DNA of 64,000 nt from Dicaeum eximium. Its lineage: Eukaryota > Chordata > Aves > Passeriformes > Dicaeidae. Below, piece by piece: positions 1 through 12,200 of the stretch (the first letter of the stretch is position 1; the number at the start of each line of letters is the position of its first letter). The notes under the pieces were generated by a model. That model was given only the letters and a program-made list of their open reading frames with translations. It did not search any database and was not told the origin of the DNA. The stretch spans positions 4,241,151 through 4,305,150 of the forward strand of contig VWZP01001440.1 of NCBI GenBank assembly GCA_013396995.1, written 5' to 3'. A program made the translations under genes and the position numbers.

Positions 1-78
1 GCAGCAGCATTCATATTTCATCAGAAACACTGCAGTGTTCAGAAATTATAACACTGTTCCCTTTTGATGTATACTTAC
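1..78 (-). other. CLASP1: CLASP1 intron (5' part), runs off the window
   Basis: This is the intron following the exon at 214-79; its donor is GTAAGTAT at 78-71. Nothing else is visible. Confidence 0.9.
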
Positions 79-214
79 TCGAATGATTAATCTAACTGCT
101 ACAACACCAGAAGTGGCCATAACTTTGGCACTATTTGGAATTAGATTAAAAATTGTTGGCATGATGGCTTCTGCCCCATGGTCAAACTTGTTTCCCAGAA
201 CTGATGACAAATGT
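79..214 (-). CDS. CLASP1: CLASP1 exon, TOG2 (about residues 393-438)
   Basis: One base completes the split Gly codon, then 45 codons start HLSSVLGNKFDHGAEAIMP and end VAVRLIIR. It encodes the third HEAT repeat of TOG2. The acceptor is GTTTTTCAG and the donor GTAAGTAT. The exon ends in phase 0, so the next one, outside the window, should begin with the HTHIPRL segment. I see one conservative change from mammals, AKIMA to AKVMA. Confidence 0.97.
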
Positions 215-3200
215 CTGAAAAACAGAATGAAGTCATGCTGGTGAGCTAAAGATAAAGCGAGTCAGACTTGTACAGAACATGTGACATAAGCACATCTGAC
301 ATCTCAATCTTTGCAACTGTCACCTCCTTTCAAACTCCAAAGGAAAGATAACACCATGTTTCAAAAAGCAGTTTCTTTCCTTTAATTTCAAACTTGTGTC
401 CTGTATTCATCTGAACCCTGAGAAACAGTTAGGTCAGCATAAAATAAAGTAACTAGCACTAGATAAAAATTTATTATCAAACAAATGGGATCAAGGTGAT
501 AGAGTATTTTTTGTTAGTTTATATTACAACTTCTCTGAAGCTCCCTATTTTGCCTTAATATGTACATATTTAAAAAAAAACATGTCAGAAACACTGCAGC
601 ACCCTTTTTCTTGAAGTATTTCACAAAGGATAGACCATCAGAAACAAAAGCTAGCTCAATCTGAACCAGAATAAAACAAACATTTTCAGCTTTACTGTTC
701 AATGCTGCCCTACTTGTGCAGGAAGGCATGGCTTGCTCATTCATTCTGTGCATCCCACATCAGCATTGTTTAGGACTCAGGAAAATAGCTTGGCAGAATT
801 ACAATCAGTGGCCTACATGGTGGGGTTTGTAACAGATGCAGAAAATCATGTTCTACCTTCAACTATATAGCACTAGCAGCACAAGCTGCATCCTAGGTGT
901 TTTAACCAGTGCCTGTTCCTCTTCTCCTACACCACATTTCCAACACACACAGAAAACAAACTTACCCCAATGTGATACAAGCCTCTCGTACTACTTGAGA
1001 CCGCAGGTCTTTAGCAGATAATTTAAACGCTCCATCCAAAAGTCTTAAGTGTTGGAAGAAGTTATCATATTCTGCAGCTCCAGCCAAAAGTAAGGAGCGG
1101 ATCTTTTTCAACTGTTAGGAACATAAAAGAAACCAGTGACTGTTAATGAGCAGCAAATACAAGGACAGTTATGTTCAATACCAATACCTGGCTCCAGGTT
1201 TCTTGTGCAATTATTCATCAACATGCATTGAGGAAGTTGATTCTTGATATCCAAGTAATTTTATTATTTCCTGTCTTATATTCAACCCATGGTTAGTTAA
1301 CATACTAAGTACAATAAGCTAAACATCCTTGCTAACTTACAGAAATCTGGAAGTGTTGCATACAGTGACTCAAACTGTATAGTTAATAACCCAAACAATA
1401 TTTTTTTAAACCAAAAGGTATCCTAAACATTCCCCTTTGTTCCCCTATTTACAGCAGCTTCTGATGTTTAGGTAATCTCACAGCTGACTCTTGTGTTAAA
1501 AAAGATATCTAGACTTGAAGGGCATGGTTCACACTCAGGCCAGGGTAATAATGACTTCTATCCAGAATGTGTCAATTGACTTCATTAAAACACTTATCTG
1601 GCTCTAGCAGAAGTGGAACCCTGACCCGACCAAAATGGGGAATTTCCTATTAATATTACAGGGACCACCATCTCATCCTACAGACAATCCTCTGACACCT
1701 TCACAGGCCCTCCTGTGCACCAGTGCTCTGACTATTACTCAGTACAGAAATAAAATTAAACAGAAGTAAGCAGAATCAGCCCAGTCTGCCACTCAGATCT
1801 GTAATACAGGGTTTGACAGATGTGGCAAAGCTGCTACACCACTGATGAAAGTCTACTGTGTAGACAAGACTGTGCCTCTATTTGTATCATGAAAACACAG
1901 CTCACCTCAGTAAATAGTATTTGGTCTTGACATACATATAACATCCAATTTTCCACTTCCACACTTCCCACAGTCATATTTATTTATTCAAAACTTAAGT
2001 GTGTAGATTCTTGCTGAATTATTTTACACCTCCCTTTTGCAGAAGTATAAATAAGTTCTCTGTAAGCAAAGCAATTTTCTGACTTATCAGGTAAGTTTCA
2101 AGATATTCTGAATAAGACTTGACATTTTGATTATAGCACCTGCTAGCAAATTTCTAGCTTTGCACCTGGATTTGCTGCACAACTTCCAGTTCAACCTGAT
2201 GCTGTCATAACAGACTCTTGTATATCAAATAGCAATTTCCCTCACAAATGTAATGGCTTAAATTCAGTCTCACAAGGAAACGTTTCCCTCAAGTTTGGGG
2301 GAACATAACGTGCTCACCACTAAAACTACATTCCAGCCTTAGTCTGAGGTTCTCCCAGTACCCTCACCTCAGTGGGATTAAGCTTAGTGTAGAAAAACCT
2401 TATATTAATAGAGATCCTACCTTAATTCACTACTTACCGCAGAAACTCTCTGTTCCCAGTCATGTTTATCATCTGATAGTATCTCTCTGATCTTGTTTAT
2501 GGATTCCTCAAGATCCCGGCTAGAATAAATCTACAAATTGAAATACAGAGTAGCACCATAATGCAGGATTTACTCCATAAAATCAGATCACTTCCCAACT
2601 ACATTCTTATGTCCTTTGCTCCTCAATGCTTAAACATCACATGCTAGCCTTGGACACTACTGGCTTTGCATAATGCACAGAATTTACAACCACTTCCTGC
2701 AACCAAAAATTTAAAAATTATCACAAGATGATTAAAAAGATCACATTGCATTATTTTACTATAGTTTCACATTTTTAAGCAGCATTCCTGCAGCTACTAG
2801 TGGCTATATTAGTCAAAACCTACAGAAGATGATGAGTGGACACGTGCTGTTCAGCTGTCCCAAATATAAAGCTCCAGTGAAGGAGAGGGGATACGTGATG
2901 CATCTCAGCTATCCAGCTAATCAGCAAACATGCATGGTCCAGCTGACACACTCACAGCAGCAGCCATCCCTGAGACACAAGTCACCTTTATTGCTTTCAG
3001 TTCCCAGAGGGTTTCACATAAATTACTGGCACCCCCCCACCATTTCAAACTTGCCTCCCTTCAACTTCTAACCTGCTTCCTCCTTAACGATTTGCCAACA
3101 TCACAATGAAGCACAATTTGCCAGTGATTAGCATGAGATCCTATATCCACCTTCTGCTTTTTAGTACAGCGTGGTTTAACAGGTAACTGTACTTACCTGA

Positions 3201-6200
3201 ACTGTTGGGACATCTTCAAATGCCTTAATGAAGTCTTCTTCATCCACAGCACCTGCTCCCTCTTTGGCTGCTGACACACAAATGAAAAAGCCTCTTCAAT
3301 CTTGTTATCAACAAGAGAAACAATTAAGAAACCACCAGCTATCAAGGCACTTAATCAGGAGCAAGTTCACTACCCATGCAGCCTGGGAGTGCTGCAGATG
3401 TAATGAAAGCAGAGGCAGGGAAATTCAATGCCAGGCACTGGCGAGACACTCATGGCATCCTTCAACTCAGGCACAGAGGGCACATTAGGCAAGTCATTAC
3501 AGTAGTCACTCAACAGTTAGGAGACACAGTCTGAAAGATGAAAGGGAATACTTACTTTAATTATATGGGAGACTTTATTTTAAAGGATTTAATCCCATTT
3601 ATAATAGATGAAGGTGGAGATCTGACAGGTGCACAAACGATAAGGACAATAAATAGTCTCTGGAATACTAATCAGATTAGAGACTGCCTGATATAGGGAA
3701 CTTTTCCCCTTTCCCTAGGACACATATAGAATTAGAGCTACATGTAGAATTATTGCAAACATTCAGAATGACTGCTCAGTATTCTTTCTGCACCTCACTA
3801 CCAGCAATGCCCAAAGGTCTTAGAAGAAAGCCAGTGTGTCAAGTTTAGACTGCAAGGAGTGAAGTATGGCGATATAGCTTATGTAGTTATAAGCAGCCTC
3901 AGTTCAGATAGGGTTGGAACTACAAAGCCAAAAATGTACACACTGGAGCACCAACATGATTTACTCTCAGCCCTCAGTGCACAACCACACAGGTGCAACC
4001 TCTAACAAAATGTAAAATAAATTACGGGGATGTGGGGATTGCTTGGAGATTCATCCTACCAGACTTTGGTTGTGGCATGCAGAGAACACAGACATAATGA
4101 CTGCATAGGGAAAAATTTGTTACTGGATTCTGGGGGCCAGTCTGTGAGTGCTTGCAAGAAGCTCAGTATGAACACTAAACACTTCACAGACATATCAGTT
4201 TATACAGGCTATTGGCTTACTTGAAGACTTGGAGCCCAGAGCTGCAGAGCCAAGTCTGCGGGTAGTGCCCATCCCGACTCTGCGTGAGTTTGCAGGGGCC
4301 TTTGAAGATGTAGAGGAGCTGGCTGAGGAAGGTCTGTTCCCATCCACGGAGTCTTCATCATCAAAAATTTTATCTGCCAAGAAACCACATTCAGCTGTAA
4401 GATCAATGAAGCAAAGGGACGTCCCAGGGACATGCCTGTGTTATGGCAAACATGCTACATTTTCCAGCCTGCTCTGCCAGCCCTCATCTCAGCAGTGTCC
4501 TCATGCTAAAAATCCAGTTAGTCATGGAATGCCACCAGCTCACTGAACCCAATCCTTCACTATTGCAGCCCCTCCATTATAATCCCTTCTAATGAATGCA
4601 TTCAGATGAAAAGAATGAACTTCAAATCTACAGTAAAGATGCAAGCCCCAGATAATACTTTGGGTGTTGACAGTCTTATCTCTCACATTTATGCCTCCAA
4701 GAGCTCTTTTGACATGGACTGTAGTGAAACTAAGACCACAAGCAAATCCAAGATCCAGGAGCAGAGGCTGCCCTGTCCTGCGTGCCAACTGCCTGCACCA
4801 GAGCAAGGATAAACAGCATCACTCAGGAAAGTTCACATGGCAACACCCATGTTGTTGATGAACCACACACCATTCATCACAGACCCATCTGGATGGAGCT
4901 ACAAATCCCCTTTAACTCTTTAAATTAACACCAGAGATTCCTTACAAGGAAATACAAAATGTTTCCTCAAATCCATAAAAACATAAATATAAGGTGCATT
5001 AAACCTTATAGAACCTTCTGTGTACATGCAACTTTAGCCTCTACCACCAAACGTGCACATAAATTAACCAAAAATTAATTACAGCCGCTTTGATTCTCAG
5101 TCAAGGTTACTTCAATTCCAAAGGACTGCTTATATTGCAGTTTTACACAGATTAGCTAATTCACTTGAAAAAACAGCCTTAGGTTGAAAGGTGACAAGCA
5201 GTTGGGCAGCTGATATAGATGGAACACGTAATTATTGAGGCCAGAAAGCCTGCTCAGCCCCCATCACTCAGCTTCTCCACAGGAACACTTCACTCAAGAT
5301 TTGAGACCAGCTTCATGTCTGTCCCTCTACAACAGCCCAAGGTACACGCACTCTCCACCAGATTAGGAACATTTCCTTCACAGTTTTCACTTGGTAAAAC
5401 ATCAAGCAGGTGCTTTATTTCATCCCTGCTCAGAAAAGCATCTGGGAACCTCGAGTAACAAATACAGGCCCCTAGCTAGACACTAATGACTGAAATTCAA
5501 TACGGGCTGAGCTTTCTGAAAGTAAAAAAATAACCTGATAACAGTATAATCATATTCTAGGGGAGGCAAAAGAACAGGAAAGAAAAGCCTGTTTTGTTCT
5601 CAGCTCAACCACCTTGAGTTTTCTCTGCCCTAAGTGGCACTGGCTGCTATTAGCAGCTGGATACAGGAGAACTATCACTGATCATCTAAAAACCTACAAA
5701 CCCTTTTTTTTGATATGCAGCAGTGCACATGATGTCATACTCCAATCACAACTCAATACTGACATGGCAGGTACATAAAAGCATCCAAAAAGTGAAAAAG
5801 GTAGACAAGGACATTTCTTCATTTTGATGTTCAAAATGTCTTAGAATATAGGAAAGGGCTAGGGGAAAAAAAGCAACTCTAAAGGAAAGGGGTAAAATAA
5901 TAACTGGTAATTGTACTGTTGTTCAGGGAACAGTGAACAAGGCAAAAGTGAACACAAGAACTTTAACTTCGATAAATTTCAGGTCACACAGCCACAATTA
6001 GGATGTGGGCTGTTTCTTTAACACGGTGCCTGAAGGCAGCCATGGAGACTGTGCTATCTCCCTATTGACACCAGTCTTGCTCTGACGTATGTAATTCAAA
6101 AATAATTTGAAAAGAGCTCAGGGAACAATCATGAGAATGATTAAAGGATTAGAAAATATGTTTTTAATTCAATTAAATGAAAAGTCTCTGCATGAGACTG

Positions 6201-9200
6201 TTTAGTCTAGCCAGATTCCTAATAAGTTGCTTGATTATATTCTGTGTTAACACAGCTACTGAAGATTTATTAACACTGTTTTCCAATGTAATTTATTAAT
6301 ATTGTTTCTCACCTAATAGAAAAATATAAAACAAGGCAACTGACTGGAAGTTAAAAATACATTAAATTCTGAGTTGCCTTTCTTTTCCTCCCTTTTCCCC
6401 CTCCATTTTTTGCAATAATCACAGGGCTGACCCTCTGTGAGCTTAGGAGGTGCATCACCCAGTGAATTCTACCACAGGCAGTTCTTAAAATAGCAAAATT
6501 CATTTTTTTCCCCCCAAAAGACACAGTCTAGTTCAAACAGGAATTATTTCAAAAACACTACTTGGTGTGAGTTGCACCAAGGTCAGGGCAGATCAAAATA
6601 GGCTTTAAAATGTGTAATCTCTGAAGCCTCTAGGACGAGGTTAAAGTGATTCAGAAAGACTTGGACAGCCATTCAATCCAAAAACTTCAAAGAAAAACTT
6701 GTCCCAGTTGCACTTATTTCAAAACCTCTGACATAAATATTTAGGAAACTATTATTTGACACATGTGTGTTAACAGCTAGGAGAAAGTCATATTCGAAAC
6801 AAAAGATACTTTTACTAGTTCAGAGCCTCTTTTATCAGGTAATAAAATCTTCCATCAGCTGCATTTCAGGCTATCTAGATGCAGCCTTAGTTAACTCACT
6901 TCCTCTTCTATATGCATTTTTAAAGCCTCAGCCCTCTGAAAAGAGAAGAGGGTGTGGTTTGCTATTTCATATAATAAATCAAAACAAAAAAATCCAGATA
7001 TTAAAAGCATTGCACTACTGTAGCATTTTAGCAACTAAATAGACTATTATTTCTTTCTAAAATAGGCTTCTCTGAGCATTAGCAAAAAAACAACACTCAA
7101 AAAATCAAACCAGCCCACCCACAGTTCTGGGGATGACTGGATTACAATTGCATCTTCCTGTTCATTAAGTCTGCAAACTAAGCACTACATATTTATCAAA
7201 CCAGAACACCCATTCAATAACCCAACAGCATTTTCTCATCTGAGCAGTGCAGAATGACAGCACGACATTCAGAACTGCACATCGAGTCTGCCAGCAGCAC
7301 GTGTGCAGAACAGAAAGAGAAACAAAGAACAGAAAGAAACCTGGACAGGGGAGTACAGAAAAGAACAGAAAATCAAGCTACTATACATTATTGTTACAAA
7401 CCCCTTTTTTTTCTTTGCCACTCATTTGATTCCTGTTCATTATAATAATCTGAACTGGGATTGTATTTTACAGCATATGTGCAAACGGCAAATTCAGCAT
7501 GGGTGTAACTCTCAGGACACTGGCTGAGGTGTACTGAAGCGGAATCGGTGCCCCGCTCTAACATTTAATAACCACTGACGTTCTCCCACCACAAGACACC
7601 CCCAGTGCTCATTTATAAGGACCTTACAGCACTCTCTGTCAAAGACATGCCCTTACAAAAGAGACCTTTGTCTGCTCGCCACTCTGCTGTCTCAGAGACA
7701 GAGAGAAGACAATCTGCTTTACATTTTTCAATTCCTTTACATTATTTAAGAAGAAAAGAAAATTGCTTACAAGTACATATCCTTCTGCAAATAAGCTTCC
7801 TCAACATTCCTTCGTATTTTCCATAGCGTGCCCAGATGTAGGAGTGCTTCACGGAGTGCCGCGGCTTTCAGTCCAGAACATAATCAATCATTGCCCCTCG
7901 GATTCATTAAGCATGCTGTCTTCACACGTGGATTTAAACAGCCATGGCCTCTGTCCTCTCTCTATGGCTGCAGATCTGCGCAATTCTTATTATCAATACC
8001 CATTTCAGCCCAGGAAACTTCGGTTCACTTCTAGGGAGGAAATTCCCTACTAGCGAGGCGAACCCAAGACAAATAATCCAGGATGAAGATGAGCTGAGTC
8101 TGCCTGGCTCGGCTGCCTTGCACTAGGAACCAGCCTGACTTTATCCCCTGGGAAGCGCTAACAGGAGCATCTCAACAGCTGTCATCATTTGTCCATGACG
8201 AATAAATTTAGTCATTATTCATTTTAAAACGTAACCCCTTCAGGTCTGGGCAAGGGGAAAAGTGAGGAGAAGAGGCTGCACTAGCTATTCAGGAACCATG
8301 GTAAACAAGGGCCAGCACTTTGCTTGCCTGCACCACCGGCCTGGGACCCTTTAAAGCAGAGTCTCAAATGTCCTTTCCAATGAAAAAAGATGCTTTCTGG
8401 CTTTTAAAAACTTTAGGATGTCAGATTCAAATCTTTCAGTTGTTTGTAAGCTTTAGAGAAGACAGCTACTCTGTACTGATGACAGACTGGGAAGAGAGCT
8501 TTCCATCATATCTGCTCCTAACAAAGATGCCCCACTATGGTCTTCAGATTCGACTCTGTAAAGGATTAAACTTGTCCTGGGCCCACTGTGCCCACTCATC
8601 ATCTGTTCCATTTCCAAGCATCAGAGCAGCTAAAACAGGCAGGATGGGTACCTCTTGCGTGAATCACCTGCAACACTCTCAGAAGAATCCCTCTTTTGGG
8701 TGCACATGAAGTGGATGACTCCAGAGGAACCTGCCTCCCCACCATTCCTGTGGCATGCTCCACCAGGAGCAGACAGGTAGCTGCTAAAGCTGACAAACAT
8801 TACAGCACTTCCAAATTCCATGTTCAACCCCTACTAGGTGGGCAAAGCCCAGCCCTCTGAAGATCTGAGAGCCCTTTACGAGCCAGGAACACACACCAGC
8901 AAAACTACTGATGCCAAAGGAAACAGGGGGTGCTCCTCTTTATTCCTTTCTGCCAGGCACAAGTCCATAAGCACTGGACCATATTTTTGACACAGACACC
9001 CCTTTGACATCTCAGCTCATGCCTCCCCCCAGGGCAGCATCTGGCACCCTCATCTCCAGCTGTGACTTCTGTCATCACCCTCTGTTGGGTGTCCAAGGGA
9101 GACAGCTTCTGCTGAGGGTAGATGCCTCTTCCCATTAGCACACATGAAACCCATGCACAGCTTAGCAGCAAGCCTGTCCAACTCCAGCATAGGTGTTGTA

Positions 9201-12200
9201 GAGGTTTCTCCAGGAAAATGAGTTTATAAACCCACTACAGATAAGGGAACACGTATATGCTCCTCAGCAGGATTGTTTAAAAACAAAGGGGCACAGCTAC
9301 AAGCTGTACATGAGCACAGCACATCATTAAGGTTTCCTGCTTGGCCATCTCCCAGAGTCCCAGCTGCTCTCCCTGGCCCCAGACACAGCTCCTCCTTCCC
9401 ACCCTCCACACCAGGCAGTGTTTTTGCACCTTAAAAAGCCACCCACTTGGGCTCAGTGACCCTGGCCAGCCCTGCCAATGCCACCTGCCCCTCTCTCTCC
9501 CATCATATCCACTTATCCCAGGTCAACCCAGTCACCAGCTCCAGTCCCAGCCCACGCCTGCTGCTGCCTTCTGGCACTATGTGCTGACCACCTCACTGTC
9601 CTTCACAACTGGCTTTGTGTGGAGTCCCAAAAACCTGCCTTTGGCATGAACTGCTCCAAGGGCTGAACAATAACAAGGACATGCATATCACCCAGTGCCT
9701 TGGCTTTTTTTTTTTTATTTCACATACATCACCTTATTTAAACTACAATCCGCATCATTATGGGTGGGAGTTTTTCTGAATAAGGTTTCAACAATGCAAA
9801 TATAGTCGATGTATTTGTGGCCATAATAAAGACAATAAACAACATGGTTGCCATCAGCCACAGGTAAGCTGGTGCTTAGAGATCCAAGCCAAGAATGTCA
9901 GGCCAGGTTTCAGGCCAAAAAAAAGAATTATTAAAGCAAAATGCTTTTTGCTTTAATAATTCTTAAACACCATGTGCTTTTCTTTAATCCCAAATGCTTC
10001 AGTTTTCCCTCCTTAGCAAGGAAAGGAGACACTCATGATCTTGGCTGCTGCCTCATTCTGTCTAATCACTAGCTAATGAACCTAACAGGTCTTCAACTTT
10101 CCCATCACAAAGGAAAAGGAGAATCCTGAAAGAAGTAGCACTTGGAACTGTCTTCTGCTCCAAATACATTGTATTTACATAAGCTGTTGTTCTCATACAC
10201 ACACTACTTAGACCCAAGCACCCAACTACAGGAAGTTCAGAGTATTCATGCCTGCCATCCCTCTGTAAGCAGAAGAACATTTAGGCATAGAAATCATTAA
10301 AAAAGCACATTCCTGTTAGTGAGGAACCCTATTTTTATTAAACGCATACTAGTACGATAAAATTAACTTTATCAAACTGGCATGAGGAAATTGTTGTACA
10401 CTTTGACCTGACCACATCCAACACCAGACTAGGCAGACACAATAAGCGTATGGAAAGTAAATTCCAACTTCAATCTGCAAGAATAACCAATAGCCCAGGC
10501 AACATTCAAAATCTGCTCTCAGGGACTGGCCTGGTAAGTCAAAATCGTCCTGCAGAAGACCGATCTGAAATCACGCAACTTATGATGATTTAAGTTACTT
10601 TTCTGAGGGACATTAAAATTTTCAATCGTGGAATCAGATGACTCTAATTTAAGGTGTAGCCATGACGGATGGCTGCGGGGATGATTGAGAACGGCAGTTT
10701 TAAAGACTTGAAAACAAGAGACAAATAAAAGCGATTTAATGAGCCTGTTTACTTCAAAACACAGCTTTTTAAACCATAATATTGACAGTATTAATGCCAT
10801 CATGTCAACAAGTCACACCATACCCCCTCTAATAGCATCTATGAGCATCAGCACAACTGCAAACATAGCAAACTAAAGTTTTAAGAAATTTCTGTTCATG
10901 AAACTAACACACCTGGAAATGGGAGTTTTTAAGAGTTAGTGACACTGTCACTTACAGCTTTCAGCCATATGCAAGCTTCCATTAGCTTTAACTGGATTTA
11001 GAAAAGAGGCAGTACAAATGTTACATTCCTACAGGCTTTATTAAATTAAATATTAATAGCAGACAACATAATAACTGTGATACTGAGTGAAAGAGCACCA
11101 GCTCAAACAGCCAAAATAATTCACGAAAGCATCAAAAACTGAAATAAAGTCATTAAGAGCTAGGATTTTTAAGTTTCACCAATTACTCTACTACAGTTCA
11201 CACGGACACCTAAACAAGAATCAAACACCCATGTGCGAGGAGCTGCACAAACACAGCCTTTACCACATACTGATTTTTAAAAAATTAAATAATTGAGAGA
11301 CAGACACAGACATGTACATAAGGCAAAATCAAAGTGGAGAAGAGACACAGATAAGGATTTACTTTCCTCAAAGTAATCCTTGGAAATACAATATTCCCAC
11401 AGTGCTTTTTCCAGCCAGCCACACAGCCTTCCCCCAGACCTCAAGAGCACCAGGAAATCTACAGTGCACACCTTGGGAAAACACACCTACCCCAAAGGCC
11501 CATGCATTTACATCAAGTTTCAATTTCAAGAGCAAAAGCAGCTTTTCCCTGCCCTGCACTTACCCTGTGGCTTCCCAGAGGTTGGTCATTACGCCTTGTG
11601 GGACACCCGCCCTCCATTCACTGCCAGGCTGCCCACACATCTCCCCAGCCTTCACAAACACCCAGCTATTTCAGAGCCTGGAACAGACTCCACACCAGGG
11701 TGCTGCTTCTGTGTTTCACTGCCGTGGCTTTCCCTGCTCACTGTGCTAGGGGGTTCTGTCCCAGTTTTGTTCTGGACCCTTTAAAATACCCTTTAAATTG
11801 CACCGCCTTATTACTCCCTCCTCACTGCGCTCTCATTAGCATAATCTTCAGAGATAAAAGAGACAAAGTGGGTCCCTGAGCCCTAGAGATACCAATCAAT
11901 GAGAAAGGCTGTTGATGCAGGATGGCTCAGGGAGATCTTTTAGAGTCAGAAAACATCTTTTGACAGAACTACAGGAATTAGCCTTGTCGCGGCATCCTGT
12001 CATACCCAAACTGCAGATAAAGCACACTATTTTCCACTTTAATATTAATCCTCTGTGCTGCACTGCAGTGGCAATGTTAAGATTTTGCCTCAGCCTTACT
12101 GAAGTTTAATTATTTATGCAAATAATTATATAAAAGAAAGTGAATTCTTCTGCCTTCATTCACAAGACAGAAAAATTCCATTCTGCAGAGGCACAGGAAT

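Noticed and set aside
4221..4373. Assignment of the gene to CLASP2
   Set aside because: The linker and TOG1 residues follow CLASP1, and U4atac is nested in the gene as in mammalian CLASP1.
11312..11879. Three overlapping plus-strand frames of 125-145 codons
   Set aside because: Three frames of one strand open together indicate a stop-poor C-rich tract, not three proteins.
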